Shown here: one piece after another, positions 1 through 7,474 of the stretch | Numbering within the stretch: position 1 is the first letter of the stretch | Layout of the letters: each line of letters opens with the position of its first letter | Assembly: GCA_002353225.1 (NCBI GenBank) | Contig: DEJF01000019.1 | Coordinates: 1 to 24,194 of the forward strand | Source of the DNA: Prevotella sp. UBA2755 | Lineage (GTDB): Bacteria > Bacteroidota > Bacteroidia > Bacteroidales > Bacteroidaceae | Reading direction: 5' to 3' | Length of the DNA: 24,194 nt | Notes under the pieces: model-generated | The model's database searches: none | What the model was told of the DNA's origin: nothing | The model's input: only the letters and a program-made list of their open reading frames with translations | Program-made: the position numbers and the translations under genes

Positions 1-110
1 AAACAAGTTGTTTTGTTCCGATTCCGATAGTCTTAATCGATGATAGGGATGCCTTCCATGAGAACAAAACAACTTGTTTTGTTCCGAAGCCCATACCTCC
101 TGCCTGTGAA
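1..110. repeat. Dispersed palindromic repeat, copy 1 (cut by window start)
   Basis: Positions 1-110 align without gaps to 14002-14111 in the same orientation; I count 11 differences in 110 bases. The element carries two near-identical palindromes, each with arms AACAAAACAA and TTGTTTTGTT around one central base. The first is truncated here (1-17) and the second is complete (63-83). A third palindrome, perfect in copy 2, is degraded here (20-38). After the second palindrome follows CCGAAGCCCATACCT. A short inverted match, CGAAGCC (85-91) to GGCTTCG (183-189), suggests the element originally extended to about 189. Nothing gene-like is visible in 1-246. This resembles REP/BIME-type intergenic repeats, but the family is not one I recognise. 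Confidence 0.85.
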
Positions 111-189
111 GGAGCCGCTTCCTTCATGCGATGATGCTGCTTCCTCCATGTGAAGGTGAAGCCTCCGAGGGTGGAAGTCTGAGGCTTCG

Positions 190-231
190 TAAACGAAAAA
201 CTTAAATATAATCGAGTTTTCTTTTCGTTTA
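190..231. promoter_or_regulatory. Perfect 10-bp inverted repeat upstream of truA
   Basis: TAAACGAAAA at 190-199 is the exact reverse complement of TTTTCGTTTA at 222-231, with a 22-base spacer. The right arm covers the place where the -33 element of the truA promoter should lie. It could be an operator or a hairpin; no regulator is identified. Confidence 0.5.
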
Positions 232-254
232 TTCGTATTTTTGAACTAATTTTG
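223..254 (+). promoter_or_regulatory. truA promoter
   Basis: TAATTTTG at 247-254 matches the Bacteroidota -7 consensus TAnnTTTG. The -33 box is imperfect: TTTC or TTCG at 223-227 instead of TTTG, about 20 bases upstream. Only 9 bases separate the -7 box from the truA ATG, so the mRNA leader should be only a few bases long. Confidence 0.7.
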
Positions 255-263
255 CACCCTGTT

Positions 264-1028
264 ATGAGATACTTTGTGTGGTTTTCATACGATGGGACGA
301 ATTACCATGGGTGGCAACTGCAACCCAATGGGAATACGGTACAGGCAGAACTGCAACGTGCTTTGTCGCTTTTGTTGCGTGAGGACATCAGTGTGACAGG
401 GGCTGGCAGGACGGATGCCGGAGTGCATGCCCGTCAGATGGCGGCACACTTCGATACGGAGGTGTCGTTTGACACAGACCTGTTGACGAAGAAACTCAAT
501 GGGGTACTGCCTGATGATATCAGTGTGAGCAGGGTGGAGCAGGTGAGTGACGACCTCCATGCCCGTTTCTCGGCTATCGCCCGTACCTATCATTATTATA
601 TCCACACCAAGAAGAATCCTTTCCTGAGACATTACTCGCTGGAACTGCATTACGTCCTTGACTTCCCCTTGATGAATGAGGCGGCACGTATCCTGATGGA
701 GTATGAGGACTTCGGTGCTTTCTGTAAGGCAGGCAGTGATGTGAAGACAATGATCTGTCATGTGACAAGAGCGGAATGGGTGCAGACAGCGGATGATGCG
801 TGGTATTTCGAGATTACGGCAAACCGTTTCCTGCGTAACATGGTACGAGCCGTCGTCGGCACATTAATCGAGGTGGGTCGCCATCGGATGACCCTTGACG
901 GGTTCAGGGAAGTGATTGAAGGAGGACGGAGGACGCAGGCTGGTGAGTCGATGCCCGCACTGGCTTTGAGTTTGGAGGAGGTAAAATATGACGTGACGAG
1001 ATATCGAGATATCCAGATCACGGAATAA
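264..1028 (+). CDS. truA: tRNA pseudouridine(38-40) synthase TruA
   Basis: TruA converts uridines 38-40 in the tRNA anticodon arm to pseudouridine. The protein (254 aa) begins MRYFVWFSYDGTNYHGWQ, the usual TruA N-terminus, and carries the catalytic motif AGRTDAGVHA with Asp51. RFLRNMVRAVVGTLIEVG near the C-terminus is also typical. Length fits the family (about 250-270 aa). I chose ATG 264; the frame can be extended to a TTG at 252, but that TTG is inside the -7 box TAATTTTG and cannot be in the transcript. The last residues (RYRDIQITE) are encoded by an 8-bp tandem repeat and look like an appended tail. EamA follows after 52 bases with no visible promoter, so the two may be co-transcribed. 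Confidence 0.96.
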   Translation: MRYFVWFSYDGTNYHGWQLQPNGNTVQAELQRALSLLLREDISVTGAGRTDAGVHARQMAAHFDTEVSFDTDLLTKKLNGVLPDDISVSRVEQVSDDLHARFSAIARTYHYYIHTKKNPFLRHYSLELHYVLDFPLMNEAARILMEYEDFGAFCKAGSDVKTMICHVTRAEWVQTADDAWYFEITANRFLRNMVRAVVGTLIEVGRHRMTLDGFREVIEGGRRTQAGESMPALALSLEEVKYDVTRYRDIQITE

Positions 1029-1076
1029 CGAAATCGCGAGATCACGAGATGACGAGATCTCGAAATAACGATATAA
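997..1076. repeat. 8-bp tandem repeat, ten units (CGAGATNA-like)
   Basis: Units start at 997, 1005, 1013, 1021, 1029, 1037, 1045, 1053, 1061 and 1069 with an exact 8-base period. Examples are CGAGATAT, CGAAATCG, CGAGATCA and CGATATAA. The first four units encode the end of TruA including its stop codon; the rest fill the gap to the next ATG at 1081. A related shorter run is at 2663-2694. Confidence 0.85.
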
Positions 1077-1080
1077 TAAG

Positions 1081-2001
1081 ATGACTTGGTTATTATTAGC
1101 ATTTTTGTCGGCGGCATTATTAGGCTGCTATGATACATTGAAGAAAGTGGCACTGAAAGACAATGCCGTAATACCTGTGCTTTTCTTCAACACCTTTTTC
1201 TCTTCCTTGATTTTCCTGCCGCTGATTATCATGAGCGGTACAACGGATATGCTGGATGACAGTATCTTCCATGTAGGCAGTGGTGGATGGGAGATGCACA
1301 AATACATCGTGTTGAAGGCGATACTGGTGCTGTCGAGTTGGATTCTGGGTTATTTCGCCATGAAGAATCTGCCGTTGACCATCGTCGGACCAATCAACGC
1401 CACCAGACCAGTGATGGTGCTGGTGGGTGCTTTGTTGGTTTTCGGCGAACGGCTGAACGGTTGGCAGTGGGCTGGTGTGCTGATGGCTATCCTCTCGTAT
1501 TTCCTGTTGAGGAAAAGCGGAAAGAAGGAAGGCATTGACTTCCGGCATGACAAATGGATCTATATGACTATCGGTGCCGCTGTGTTAGGAGCCGTCAGTG
1601 GACTGTACGACAAATACCTGATGGCGCCGGAAGAGCAGGGTGGAGTAGGACTCGACCGCATGATGGTGCAGTCGTGGTTCACGATATACCAGTGTTTGAT
1701 GATGGTTGTTCTGCTGATAGTGATGTGGTTGCCCAAGCATCATACGACGACTCCTTTCCATTGGTCATGGGCGATTATTGGTGTCAGCATCTTCCTGTCG
1801 GCAGCCGACTTTATGTATTTCTACTCGCTCTCTATCCCCGAGGCGATGATCAGTGTGGTATCGATGGTGAGACGTGGCAGTGTCATTGTTAGTTTCATGT
1901 TTGGGGTGATGCTGTTTCATGAGAAGAACCTGCGTGCCAAGGCTATCGACCTTGCGTTGATGTTGCTGGGATTGGTATTCTTATATATCGGTTCGGAATA
2001 G
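1081..2001 (+). CDS. EamA/DMT-superfamily permease
   Basis: This 306-aa protein is almost entirely hydrophobic, with about ten predicted membrane segments arranged as two halves, as in drug/metabolite transporter (EamA) proteins. The first segment is in MTWLLLAFLSAALLGCYDTL; the second half begins near residue 155 (DKWIYMTIGAAVLGAVSGLYD). The motif GPINATRPVMVLVGALLVFGERL, near the end of the first half, is typical of the family. The substrate cannot be read from the sequence; the family exports or imports small metabolites across the inner membrane. The ATG at 1081 directly follows the 8-bp repeat array, with no Shine-Dalgarno-like sequence and no own promoter seen, so transcription probably comes from truA. 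Confidence 0.85.
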   Translation: MTWLLLAFLSAALLGCYDTLKKVALKDNAVIPVLFFNTFFSSLIFLPLIIMSGTTDMLDDSIFHVGSGGWEMHKYIVLKAILVLSSWILGYFAMKNLPLTIVGPINATRPVMVLVGALLVFGERLNGWQWAGVLMAILSYFLLRKSGKKEGIDFRHDKWIYMTIGAAVLGAVSGLYDKYLMAPEEQGGVGLDRMMVQSWFTIYQCLMMVVLLIVMWLPKHHTTTPFHWSWAIIGVSIFLSAADFMYFYSLSIPEAMISVVSMVRRGSVIVSFMFGVMLFHEKNLRAKAIDLALMLLGLVFLYIGSE

Positions 2002-2016
2002 AATTACTCCAAAAAT

Positions 2017-2047
2017 TTTGCAGTTCGCATAAATTGTTGTACCTTTG
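2017..2047 (+). promoter_or_regulatory. Promoter of the HAD-panB-MFS operon
   Basis: TTTG at 2017-2020 and TACCTTTG at 2040-2047 are separated by 19 bases, a full match to the Bacteroidota promoter. The ATG of the HAD gene lies 9 bases after the -7 box, so the leader is nearly absent. Confidence 0.88.
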
Positions 2048-2056
2048 TCGCCCGAA

Positions 2057-2686
2057 ATGGATAAGGTAAAAGCAGCATTGTTTGATTTGGATGGCGTAGT
2101 GTTCGACACAGAACCGCAATACACGGTATTTTGGGGAGCACAATGCAGGGAGTTCCATCCCGAGCATCCTGGTCTTGAACACGAGATCAAAGGACAAACC
2201 CTTGACCAGATCTATGACGCATGGTTTGACGGAGATCTGAAAGAGATCCGTCCTACATTGACCCAGCGTCTGAACGATTTCGAGCGAGACATGGATTATC
2301 TTTATGTTGCTGGTTTCGAGGATTTTATCACTTATTTGCGCAAGCAAGACATTAAGACCGCTGTCGTTACCAGTTCCAATCAAGCGAAGATGCAGAGCGT
2401 GTATCGCAAACATCCCGAATTCACGGGGTTGTTTGATGCTATTCTGACCTCTGAAGACTTTGAGTATTCCAAGCCACACCCCGACTGTTACCTGAAAGCG
2501 GCAGCCCGTTTTGGTGCTACACCAGCAGCGTGTGTGGTCTTCGAAGACTCGTTCAATGGGCTGAAATCGGGTAGGGCAGCAGGCATGAATGTCATTGGAC
2601 TTGCCACGACGAATGCTGCCGAAGCCATTGCTCCGTTCTGTGATCGAGTCATTAAGGATTTCCGAGATTTTAAGATAACGATATAA
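2057..2686 (+). CDS. HAD-superfamily hydrolase (beta-phosphoglucomutase-like)
   Basis: The protein (209 aa) is a haloacid dehalogenase-type phosphatase or phosphomutase. Motif I is DLDGVVFDTE, with nucleophile Asp10 and acid/base Asp12. Motif II is the Ser of VVTSSNQ, motif III the Lys of SKPHPD, and motif IV FEDSFNGL. The helical cap between motifs I and II places it in subfamily IA with beta-phosphoglucomutase and phosphoglycolate phosphatase. The substrate is unknown. I chose ATG 2057; an upstream in-frame TTG (2045) is part of the -7 box. The C-terminus (DFRDFKITI) is encoded by 8-bp repeat units, like that of TruA. It is the first gene of a tight set with panB (23-base gap) and an MFS permease. 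Confidence 0.9.
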   Translation: MDKVKAALFDLDGVVFDTEPQYTVFWGAQCREFHPEHPGLEHEIKGQTLDQIYDAWFDGDLKEIRPTLTQRLNDFERDMDYLYVAGFEDFITYLRKQDIKTAVVTSSNQAKMQSVYRKHPEFTGLFDAILTSEDFEYSKPHPDCYLKAAARFGATPAACVVFEDSFNGLKSGRAAGMNVIGLATTNAAEAIAPFCDRVIKDFRDFKITI

Positions 2687-2694
2687 CGAAACAT
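2663..2694. repeat. 8-bp tandem repeat, four units
   Basis: CGAGATTT, TAAGATAA, CGATATAA and CGAAACAT follow each other from 2663 with an 8-base period. They are the same family as the array at 997-1076: ATAACGATATAA occurs in both. The repeat encodes the last residues and stop codon of the HAD protein and enters the leader of panB. Confidence 0.7.
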
Positions 2695-2709
2695 AAATAA
2701 TAAAAGAAT

Positions 2710-3531
2710 ATGGCAGGATATTTAGTCAGTGACTCACGTAAGGTGACCACACATCGCTTTATTGAGATGAAGCAAAAGGGAGAGAAGATCTCCATCTTAA
2801 CATCGTATGACTTCACAACGGCAGGTATTGTTGACCGTGCCGGTATTGACGGAATATTGATTGGCGACTCCGCCTCTAATGTGATGGCAGGTAATCAGAC
2901 CACATTGCCTATAACGGTAGACCAGATGATCTATCATGCCCGCTCGGTAGTACGTGCCGTCAAACGTGCCTTGGTGATCTGTGACATGCCCTTCGGCTCC
3001 TATCAGGTGAATGCCGCTGAGGGTGTTACAAACGCTATCCGCATCATGAAGGAGAGTGGATGTGATGCCCTGAAACTGGAAGGTGGCGCAGAGATAGCCG
3101 ATACCGTTAAGCGTATCTTGGACGCAGGAATCCCCGTGATGGGACATTTAGGACTGACGCCACAGAGTATCAATAAGTTCGGCACATACGCCGTTCGTGC
3201 CAAGGAACAGGAGGAGGCAGACAAACTGATGTCGGATGCCAAACTGCTTGCTGAGATCGGTTGCTTTGCTGTTACGCTTGAGAAAGTACCGGCGAAACTT
3301 GCCGCAGAAGTAACCAAGGAGATCAATGTACCGACCATCGGTATTGGCGCTGGTAACGGTACAGACGGACAGGTGCTGGTTTATGCTGATATGTTAGGTA
3401 TGACACAAGGTTTCTCACCTCGCTTCCTGCGTCGTTATGCCGACCTGAACACCATCATAACCGATGCCGTCGGTAGTTATGTCACAGACGTGAAGAACGG
3501 TGACTTCCCCAACGAAAGTGAATCATACTAA
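2710..3531 (+). CDS. panB: 3-methyl-2-oxobutanoate hydroxymethyltransferase (ketopantoate synthase)
   Basis: PanB transfers a hydroxymethyl group from 5,10-methylene-tetrahydrofolate to 3-methyl-2-oxobutanoate, giving ketopantoate, the first committed step of pantothenate and CoA synthesis in the cytosol. The 273-aa TIM-barrel protein has the metal-binding aspartates in LIGDSASNV (Asp53) and VICDMPFGSY (Asp92), LKLEGGAE, PVMGHLGLTPQS, the catalytic Glu region VTLEKVPAKLA, and IGIGAGNGTDGQVLVYADMLGM. Length is normal. The ATG at 2710 lies 23 bases after the HAD stop with no promoter between, so it is probably co-transcribed. The next gene starts directly after its TAA stop. No panC or panD is visible here. 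Confidence 0.96.
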   Translation: MAGYLVSDSRKVTTHRFIEMKQKGEKISILTSYDFTTAGIVDRAGIDGILIGDSASNVMAGNQTTLPITVDQMIYHARSVVRAVKRALVICDMPFGSYQVNAAEGVTNAIRIMKESGCDALKLEGGAEIADTVKRILDAGIPVMGHLGLTPQSINKFGTYAVRAKEQEEADKLMSDAKLLAEIGCFAVTLEKVPAKLAAEVTKEINVPTIGIGAGNGTDGQVLVYADMLGMTQGFSPRFLRRYADLNTIITDAVGSYVTDVKNGDFPNESESY

Positions 3532-4710
3532 ATGAACAGTCAGAACACACCCGTACACATCAAACTCTGGCATCGTGAGTTCTGGCAGTTGGCAGTCGCC
3601 AATCTGCTGCTGTCGATGTCAGTGTATATGCTCATCCCTATCTTACCGATATGGTTAGGCAAAGAGGAAAATTTCTCTTTGATAGAGATAGGGCTGTCGA
3701 TGGGTGTGTTCTCATTGGGATTGTTTCTGTTAGGTCCATTCGTATCATATCTCGTACAGCATTATCGTCGTAACAAGGTATGTTTATGGGCTATAGCCCT
3801 GCTCATTGGTTGTCAGGGACTACTTTGGTATATGGACACCATGAAATGTCAGTTCGTGGAGTTCTGGCTGATATTACTGCAGCGTTTCGGGTTAGGAGCC
3901 TTATTCGGTCTTGCACAGATGGTGCTTGCCAGTACCTTGGTGATAGACACCTGTGAGTCGTTTCAACGGACGGAGGCAAATCATAGTGCCTCTTGGTTCG
4001 GGCGTTTCGCCCTCTCGTTAGGTCCTTTGACTGGTTTGCTGATTCATCAGTTGTGTGGGTTCAGAGTCATCATCATGGTATCTATGGGACTCGCCCTCGC
4101 CTCTTTTCTACTGATTCGGATGGTAGAATTTCCGTTCCGTGCCCCAGAGGATCATGTGCATGTATTCAGTTATGACCGTTTTCTGTTAGATAAGGGTGGG
4201 GTGCTGTTCCTGAACTTGTTGCTGATAACCATAGCCCTCGGATTGTGTATCGGACAGATGGACACTTTAGAGGAGTTCGGTATGATGATGACTGGTTTCT
4301 TGCTTGCCTTATTAGCCCAGCGTTTTATGTTCCGGGACGCAGAGTTGAAGAGTGAGGTGGTGACGGGATTGATACTTCTGTTGGCTGCATTACTGATTAA
4401 CATGACACAGCATACTGCCGTCGCCTTCTATATCTCATCTACTTTTATTGGTATGGCAACAGGAATAATAGGGACACGTTTCCTGTTGTTCTTCATCAAA
4501 CTCAGTCGCCATTGTCAGCGTGGCACATCCCAGAGTACATTCATGTTGTCATGGGAGACAGGAATGGCACTGGGTGTTGGATTGACATATATCCTCGCAG
4601 ACTTATTACCACAGCAGGTTCATGTTATAGCGCTATCATTGACAGCCATGGCACTGCTCATGTATAACGGACTGACACATAACTGGTTCTTGACACATAA
4701 GAACCGCTGA
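3532..4710 (+). CDS. MFS-type transporter
   Basis: A 392-aa integral membrane protein with about 12 hydrophobic segments and a cytoplasmic basic loop (QHYRRNKVCLW) after the second or third segment, matching the major facilitator superfamily. The N-terminus NLLLSMSVYMLIPILPIWLG is typical of the first helix. Its ATG is the very next codon after the panB stop, so translation is probably coupled. The placement might hint at a role in pantothenate-related transport, but this is only an inference from position; a drug-efflux type permease is equally possible. It ends one base before the stop of the convergent addB gene. Confidence 0.85.
   Translation: MNSQNTPVHIKLWHREFWQLAVANLLLSMSVYMLIPILPIWLGKEENFSLIEIGLSMGVFSLGLFLLGPFVSYLVQHYRRNKVCLWAIALLIGCQGLLWYMDTMKCQFVEFWLILLQRFGLGALFGLAQMVLASTLVIDTCESFQRTEANHSASWFGRFALSLGPLTGLLIHQLCGFRVIIMVSMGLALASFLLIRMVEFPFRAPEDHVHVFSYDRFLLDKGGVLFLNLLLITIALGLCIGQMDTLEEFGMMMTGFLLALLAQRFMFRDAELKSEVVTGLILLLAALLINMTQHTAVAFYISSTFIGMATGIIGTRFLLFFIKLSRHCQRGTSQSTFMLSWETGMALGVGLTYILADLLPQQVHVIALSLTAMALLMYNGLTHNWFLTHKNR
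4685..4705. other. Small hairpin at the convergent MFS/addB gene ends
   Basis: GGTTCTT (4685-4691) and AAGAACC (4699-4705) form a perfect 7-bp stem with a 7-base loop, inside the last codons of the MFS gene. No T-tract follows on either strand, so it is not a standard intrinsic terminator, but it is the only structure seen between the two convergent operons. Confidence 0.35.
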
Positions 4711-4711
4711 T

Positions 4712-7474
4712 TCATCCCCTACTACATAATTGTGCATACGGACAGTTCCGGCAGGTCTTCTGGTCCTCCACAGGCTGGAAGGGTATATCGGGATTGAATA
4801 TCTCATCCACACACGTTTGTAACATCTCCTTGAAAGCAGGGATGAACGGTTGGACATCCGTGATTTTATCCTTATCGAAACATAATGTCGGATCGTAGTC
4901 ATCTCCTGCGGAATGCTGGATGAAGAGTAGGGCAGGGCTGACAGGTAACTGTTCACGATTCAATTGAACATCCTCTCTGACAATACTACTATATAATAAG
5001 GTCTGAAGATAATAACCGTTGTGTGAGTCGTTGGTGGCAAAGATACTCTCAACATCTGGAAGACTGGTAAGTTTACCACCTCCCGTCTTATAGTCAATCA
5101 CACGGATGCGCTCTTCTTGGTCCCTTATCACAGCATCCAGACGGTCAATACTTCCACCAATCGTTGTAGTGAAAGAAGTGCTGCCCTGATGTACCGTCCA
5201 GTCGTGAATCACCTCATACTCCAGCGCATGAATGGTAAAGGGCGCCAGTTGGAGATCAAGTCTCAACAACTGTCGTACATAATGGATGATGACCTCCCTA
5301 TTGATGAGTTGTAGTCCGCTATAGTCTTTCTTATTAGGAATCTGCTCATGGAAAGCCTTGTCGACCGCCAACTCAACGGCTACTTTAGACTGTAGGACTT
5401 GCTGTATCTGTTGCTTCTCGATACGATGCCCGTGTTGCATCATCTGTTGGTAGAGATACTGTGAGGCGGCATGAAATACGATACCGAAGATACGGTCGTC
5501 TATCTGCAGTTCCTCGTCATCCATCTCTTTCAGTCCTCCCACATAGCGATAGAAGAAACTCAACGGACAACGGCGATAGGTGTTGATAGCCGTCGGGGTC
5601 AGCAGTGCGTGACGTGTATCGGGTTTCTTGACAAAGCGGTCGGCAAGGACCTCCAAGACCGCAGGTGTCTTCTTCACTGGTTCCGCCTTTCTCGCCACAA
5701 TCTGCTGTCCTGCCTTCAAGGCATACTGATGGACAGGATGTCCACTCTCCACTAACAGTTGGAGCATGAAACGACTCATCTCTCCCGTATGCCCCTCGTC
5801 TGTCGCATTGTTATAGACCAGTGTGATATCAGAGGCACGTTGCAGGATGCGGTGGAAGTAATAGGCATAGATTGCTGTCTTATGATCGACCGTCGTCAAC
5901 TCATACGCTTTACGGAGACTATGGGGAATGAACGAACTGTCGTTGACACCCTTTGGCATGTTTCCCTCATTGCAAGAAAGCATCAGAACGTGGTCGAAGT
6001 CAAGGTTGCGCGACTCCAGCACACCCATGATCTGAATACCTTCCGCCGGTTCCCCATGAAACGGAATGGAAGTGGACTGTATCAGTTGGTGTACCAGTCG
6101 TTGCAAGGTAGTGAGATCGACAGTTAAGTCACCACTATTCACTAATGTCACCAGTCGGTTGATGAGGGTGTACATCCGGAACAGGGACTCATCTCGCAGA
6201 GATGCCGTCTGCCCGTCATGATCCTCTTGATTCGCTTGTTGTGCGATATGTCGCAACAGACGTGCTATCCATTGAAGGGTTGCCTCTGTCAGGAAGATAC
6301 TCCCTGTCTCACAACTGCTTAAAAGTTCATCTGTCAGATATCTGTAATAAGGATGGCGATGAATAGCCGTCATCAAACGGGGACGATAACCGCCTATCTG
6401 CAATGCCATCAACTGGTTGACCAGAGAGGCGGCAGGTGTGAGAGCCAAGGGATAACCTGTGGTGACATTCACTTTCTCTACCTCTTGGGGAATACTATGG
6501 ATGACAACAGGCAATAGTTGCTCGTCACAAAGGATAATGGCTGTGCGCTTGCCATCAGTATAACGCTGATGCTCCTTCAACCAAGTGCTGACATAACGCG
6601 CCTGGATATTCTCTGTCGGTGCGGAGATATAACTAATCGTCTTGGAATTCTGGAACTGGCGATAGATAGCGTCCTCTTTGATATCCAACTCATTGGGGAA
6701 CTCGTCAAGATACTGGGAGAGAAAATGACCAGCCTCATGTGACATGTAATAATGGTCGAAATCCCAATAGAAGAATGCCTTACCTTCTTTCCTTAACCGT
6801 TTGAAGAGTCGTCGCTCTACCTGATGCAGGAGGTTGAAACCCACAAAGAGGTAACGGTCATAGTCAAACGTGAGGTTCTCGTCAGTAGCCACCTGCCGGT
6901 ATAATGCTCCCTCATAGGCAAGGTTCTGCTGCTCAAGCCGTTGGTTGAAATCGTGATAGATATCAGCGAAGTGACTCCATAGTTTGAGGAAACGCTCTTT
7001 CAACTCACTATTATGCTCGTCAGAGAAATTACTGAAGAACTGTTTGATGATGGCACGCTGCTCCTCCGTGAGATAACTGACATCATCCAGTTCATGGATA
7101 TCACGGAGATTGGCAAATACCCTATCAGCATCTGCCATATTCTTATCGATATCGTCAAAGTCGGAAAGCAAAAGTTGTCCCCAGCCATAGAAATGATCAA
7201 GCGTCTCGTCAATACCTGTACAGGCGATATACGATTGGTGTAGGTCGCAGACCAGTTTGACGGAATCAGTAATCGCACGAGTGGCATGAGACGTGAAGAG
7301 ATCACTAATGGTAATATAAGCAGGACTCCATATCGGCTGCCCTGTAAGACGTGCAAGATGCTCATTGATGAATAGAGCCGCACGCTTATTTGGAAAGACT
7401 ATCGCTGTACGGGAAAGGTCATGACCGTACTTCTTGATAATATTCTCTGCAACGTATTCTAAGAATGTTTTCAT
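4712..7474 (-). CDS. addB: AddB-like PD-(D/E)XK nuclease subunit (iron-sulfur type)
   Basis: This 920-aa protein is the second subunit of a Bacteroidota AddAB-type helicase-nuclease, which resects double-strand DNA ends for RecA-dependent repair. The N-terminus has VFPNKRAALF in place of a Walker A motif, so ATP binding by this subunit is doubtful. The C-terminal RecB-family nuclease shows FGIVFHAA (metal-binding His), GGSIDRLDAV (Asp), VIDYKTGG (Asp and Lys) and QTLLY (QxxxY motif). Four cysteines are placed as in AddB iron-sulfur nucleases: Cys636 (RRCPLSFFYRY) and Cys908, Cys911 and Cys917 (CRNCPYAQLC) at the extreme C-terminus. Its ATG overlaps the TGA of addA by four bases (ATGA), indicating translational coupling. 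The gene name is by architecture and context; overall identity to characterised AddB is probably low. Confidence 0.88.
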   Translation of the reverse strand: MKTFLEYVAENIIKKYGHDLSRTAIVFPNKRAALFINEHLARLTGQPIWSPAYITISDLFTSHATRAITDSVKLVCDLHQSYIACTGIDETLDHFYGWGQLLLSDFDDIDKNMADADRVFANLRDIHELDDVSYLTEEQRAIIKQFFSNFSDEHNSELKERFLKLWSHFADIYHDFNQRLEQQNLAYEGALYRQVATDENLTFDYDRYLFVGFNLLHQVERRLFKRLRKEGKAFFYWDFDHYYMSHEAGHFLSQYLDEFPNELDIKEDAIYRQFQNSKTISYISAPTENIQARYVSTWLKEHQRYTDGKRTAIILCDEQLLPVVIHSIPQEVEKVNVTTGYPLALTPAASLVNQLMALQIGGYRPRLMTAIHRHPYYRYLTDELLSSCETGSIFLTEATLQWIARLLRHIAQQANQEDHDGQTASLRDESLFRMYTLINRLVTLVNSGDLTVDLTTLQRLVHQLIQSTSIPFHGEPAEGIQIMGVLESRNLDFDHVLMLSCNEGNMPKGVNDSSFIPHSLRKAYELTTVDHKTAIYAYYFHRILQRASDITLVYNNATDEGHTGEMSRFMLQLLVESGHPVHQYALKAGQQIVARKAEPVKKTPAVLEVLADRFVKKPDTRHALLTPTAINTYRRCPLSFFYRYVGGLKEMDDEELQIDDRIFGIVFHAASQYLYQQMMQHGHRIEKQQIQQVLQSKVAVELAVDKAFHEQIPNKKDYSGLQLINREVIIHYVRQLLRLDLQLAPFTIHALEYEVIHDWTVHQGSTSFTTTIGGSIDRLDAVIRDQEERIRVIDYKTGGGKLTSLPDVESIFATNDSHNGYYLQTLLYSSIVREDVQLNREQLPVSPALLFIQHSAGDDYDPTLCFDKDKITDVQPFIPAFKEMLQTCVDEIFNPDIPFQPVEDQKTCRNCPYAQLCSRG

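Noticed and set aside
285..761. A 158-codon reading frame antisense to truA.
   Set aside because: Entirely inside truA on the opposite strand, with no family resemblance; a shadow of the real gene.
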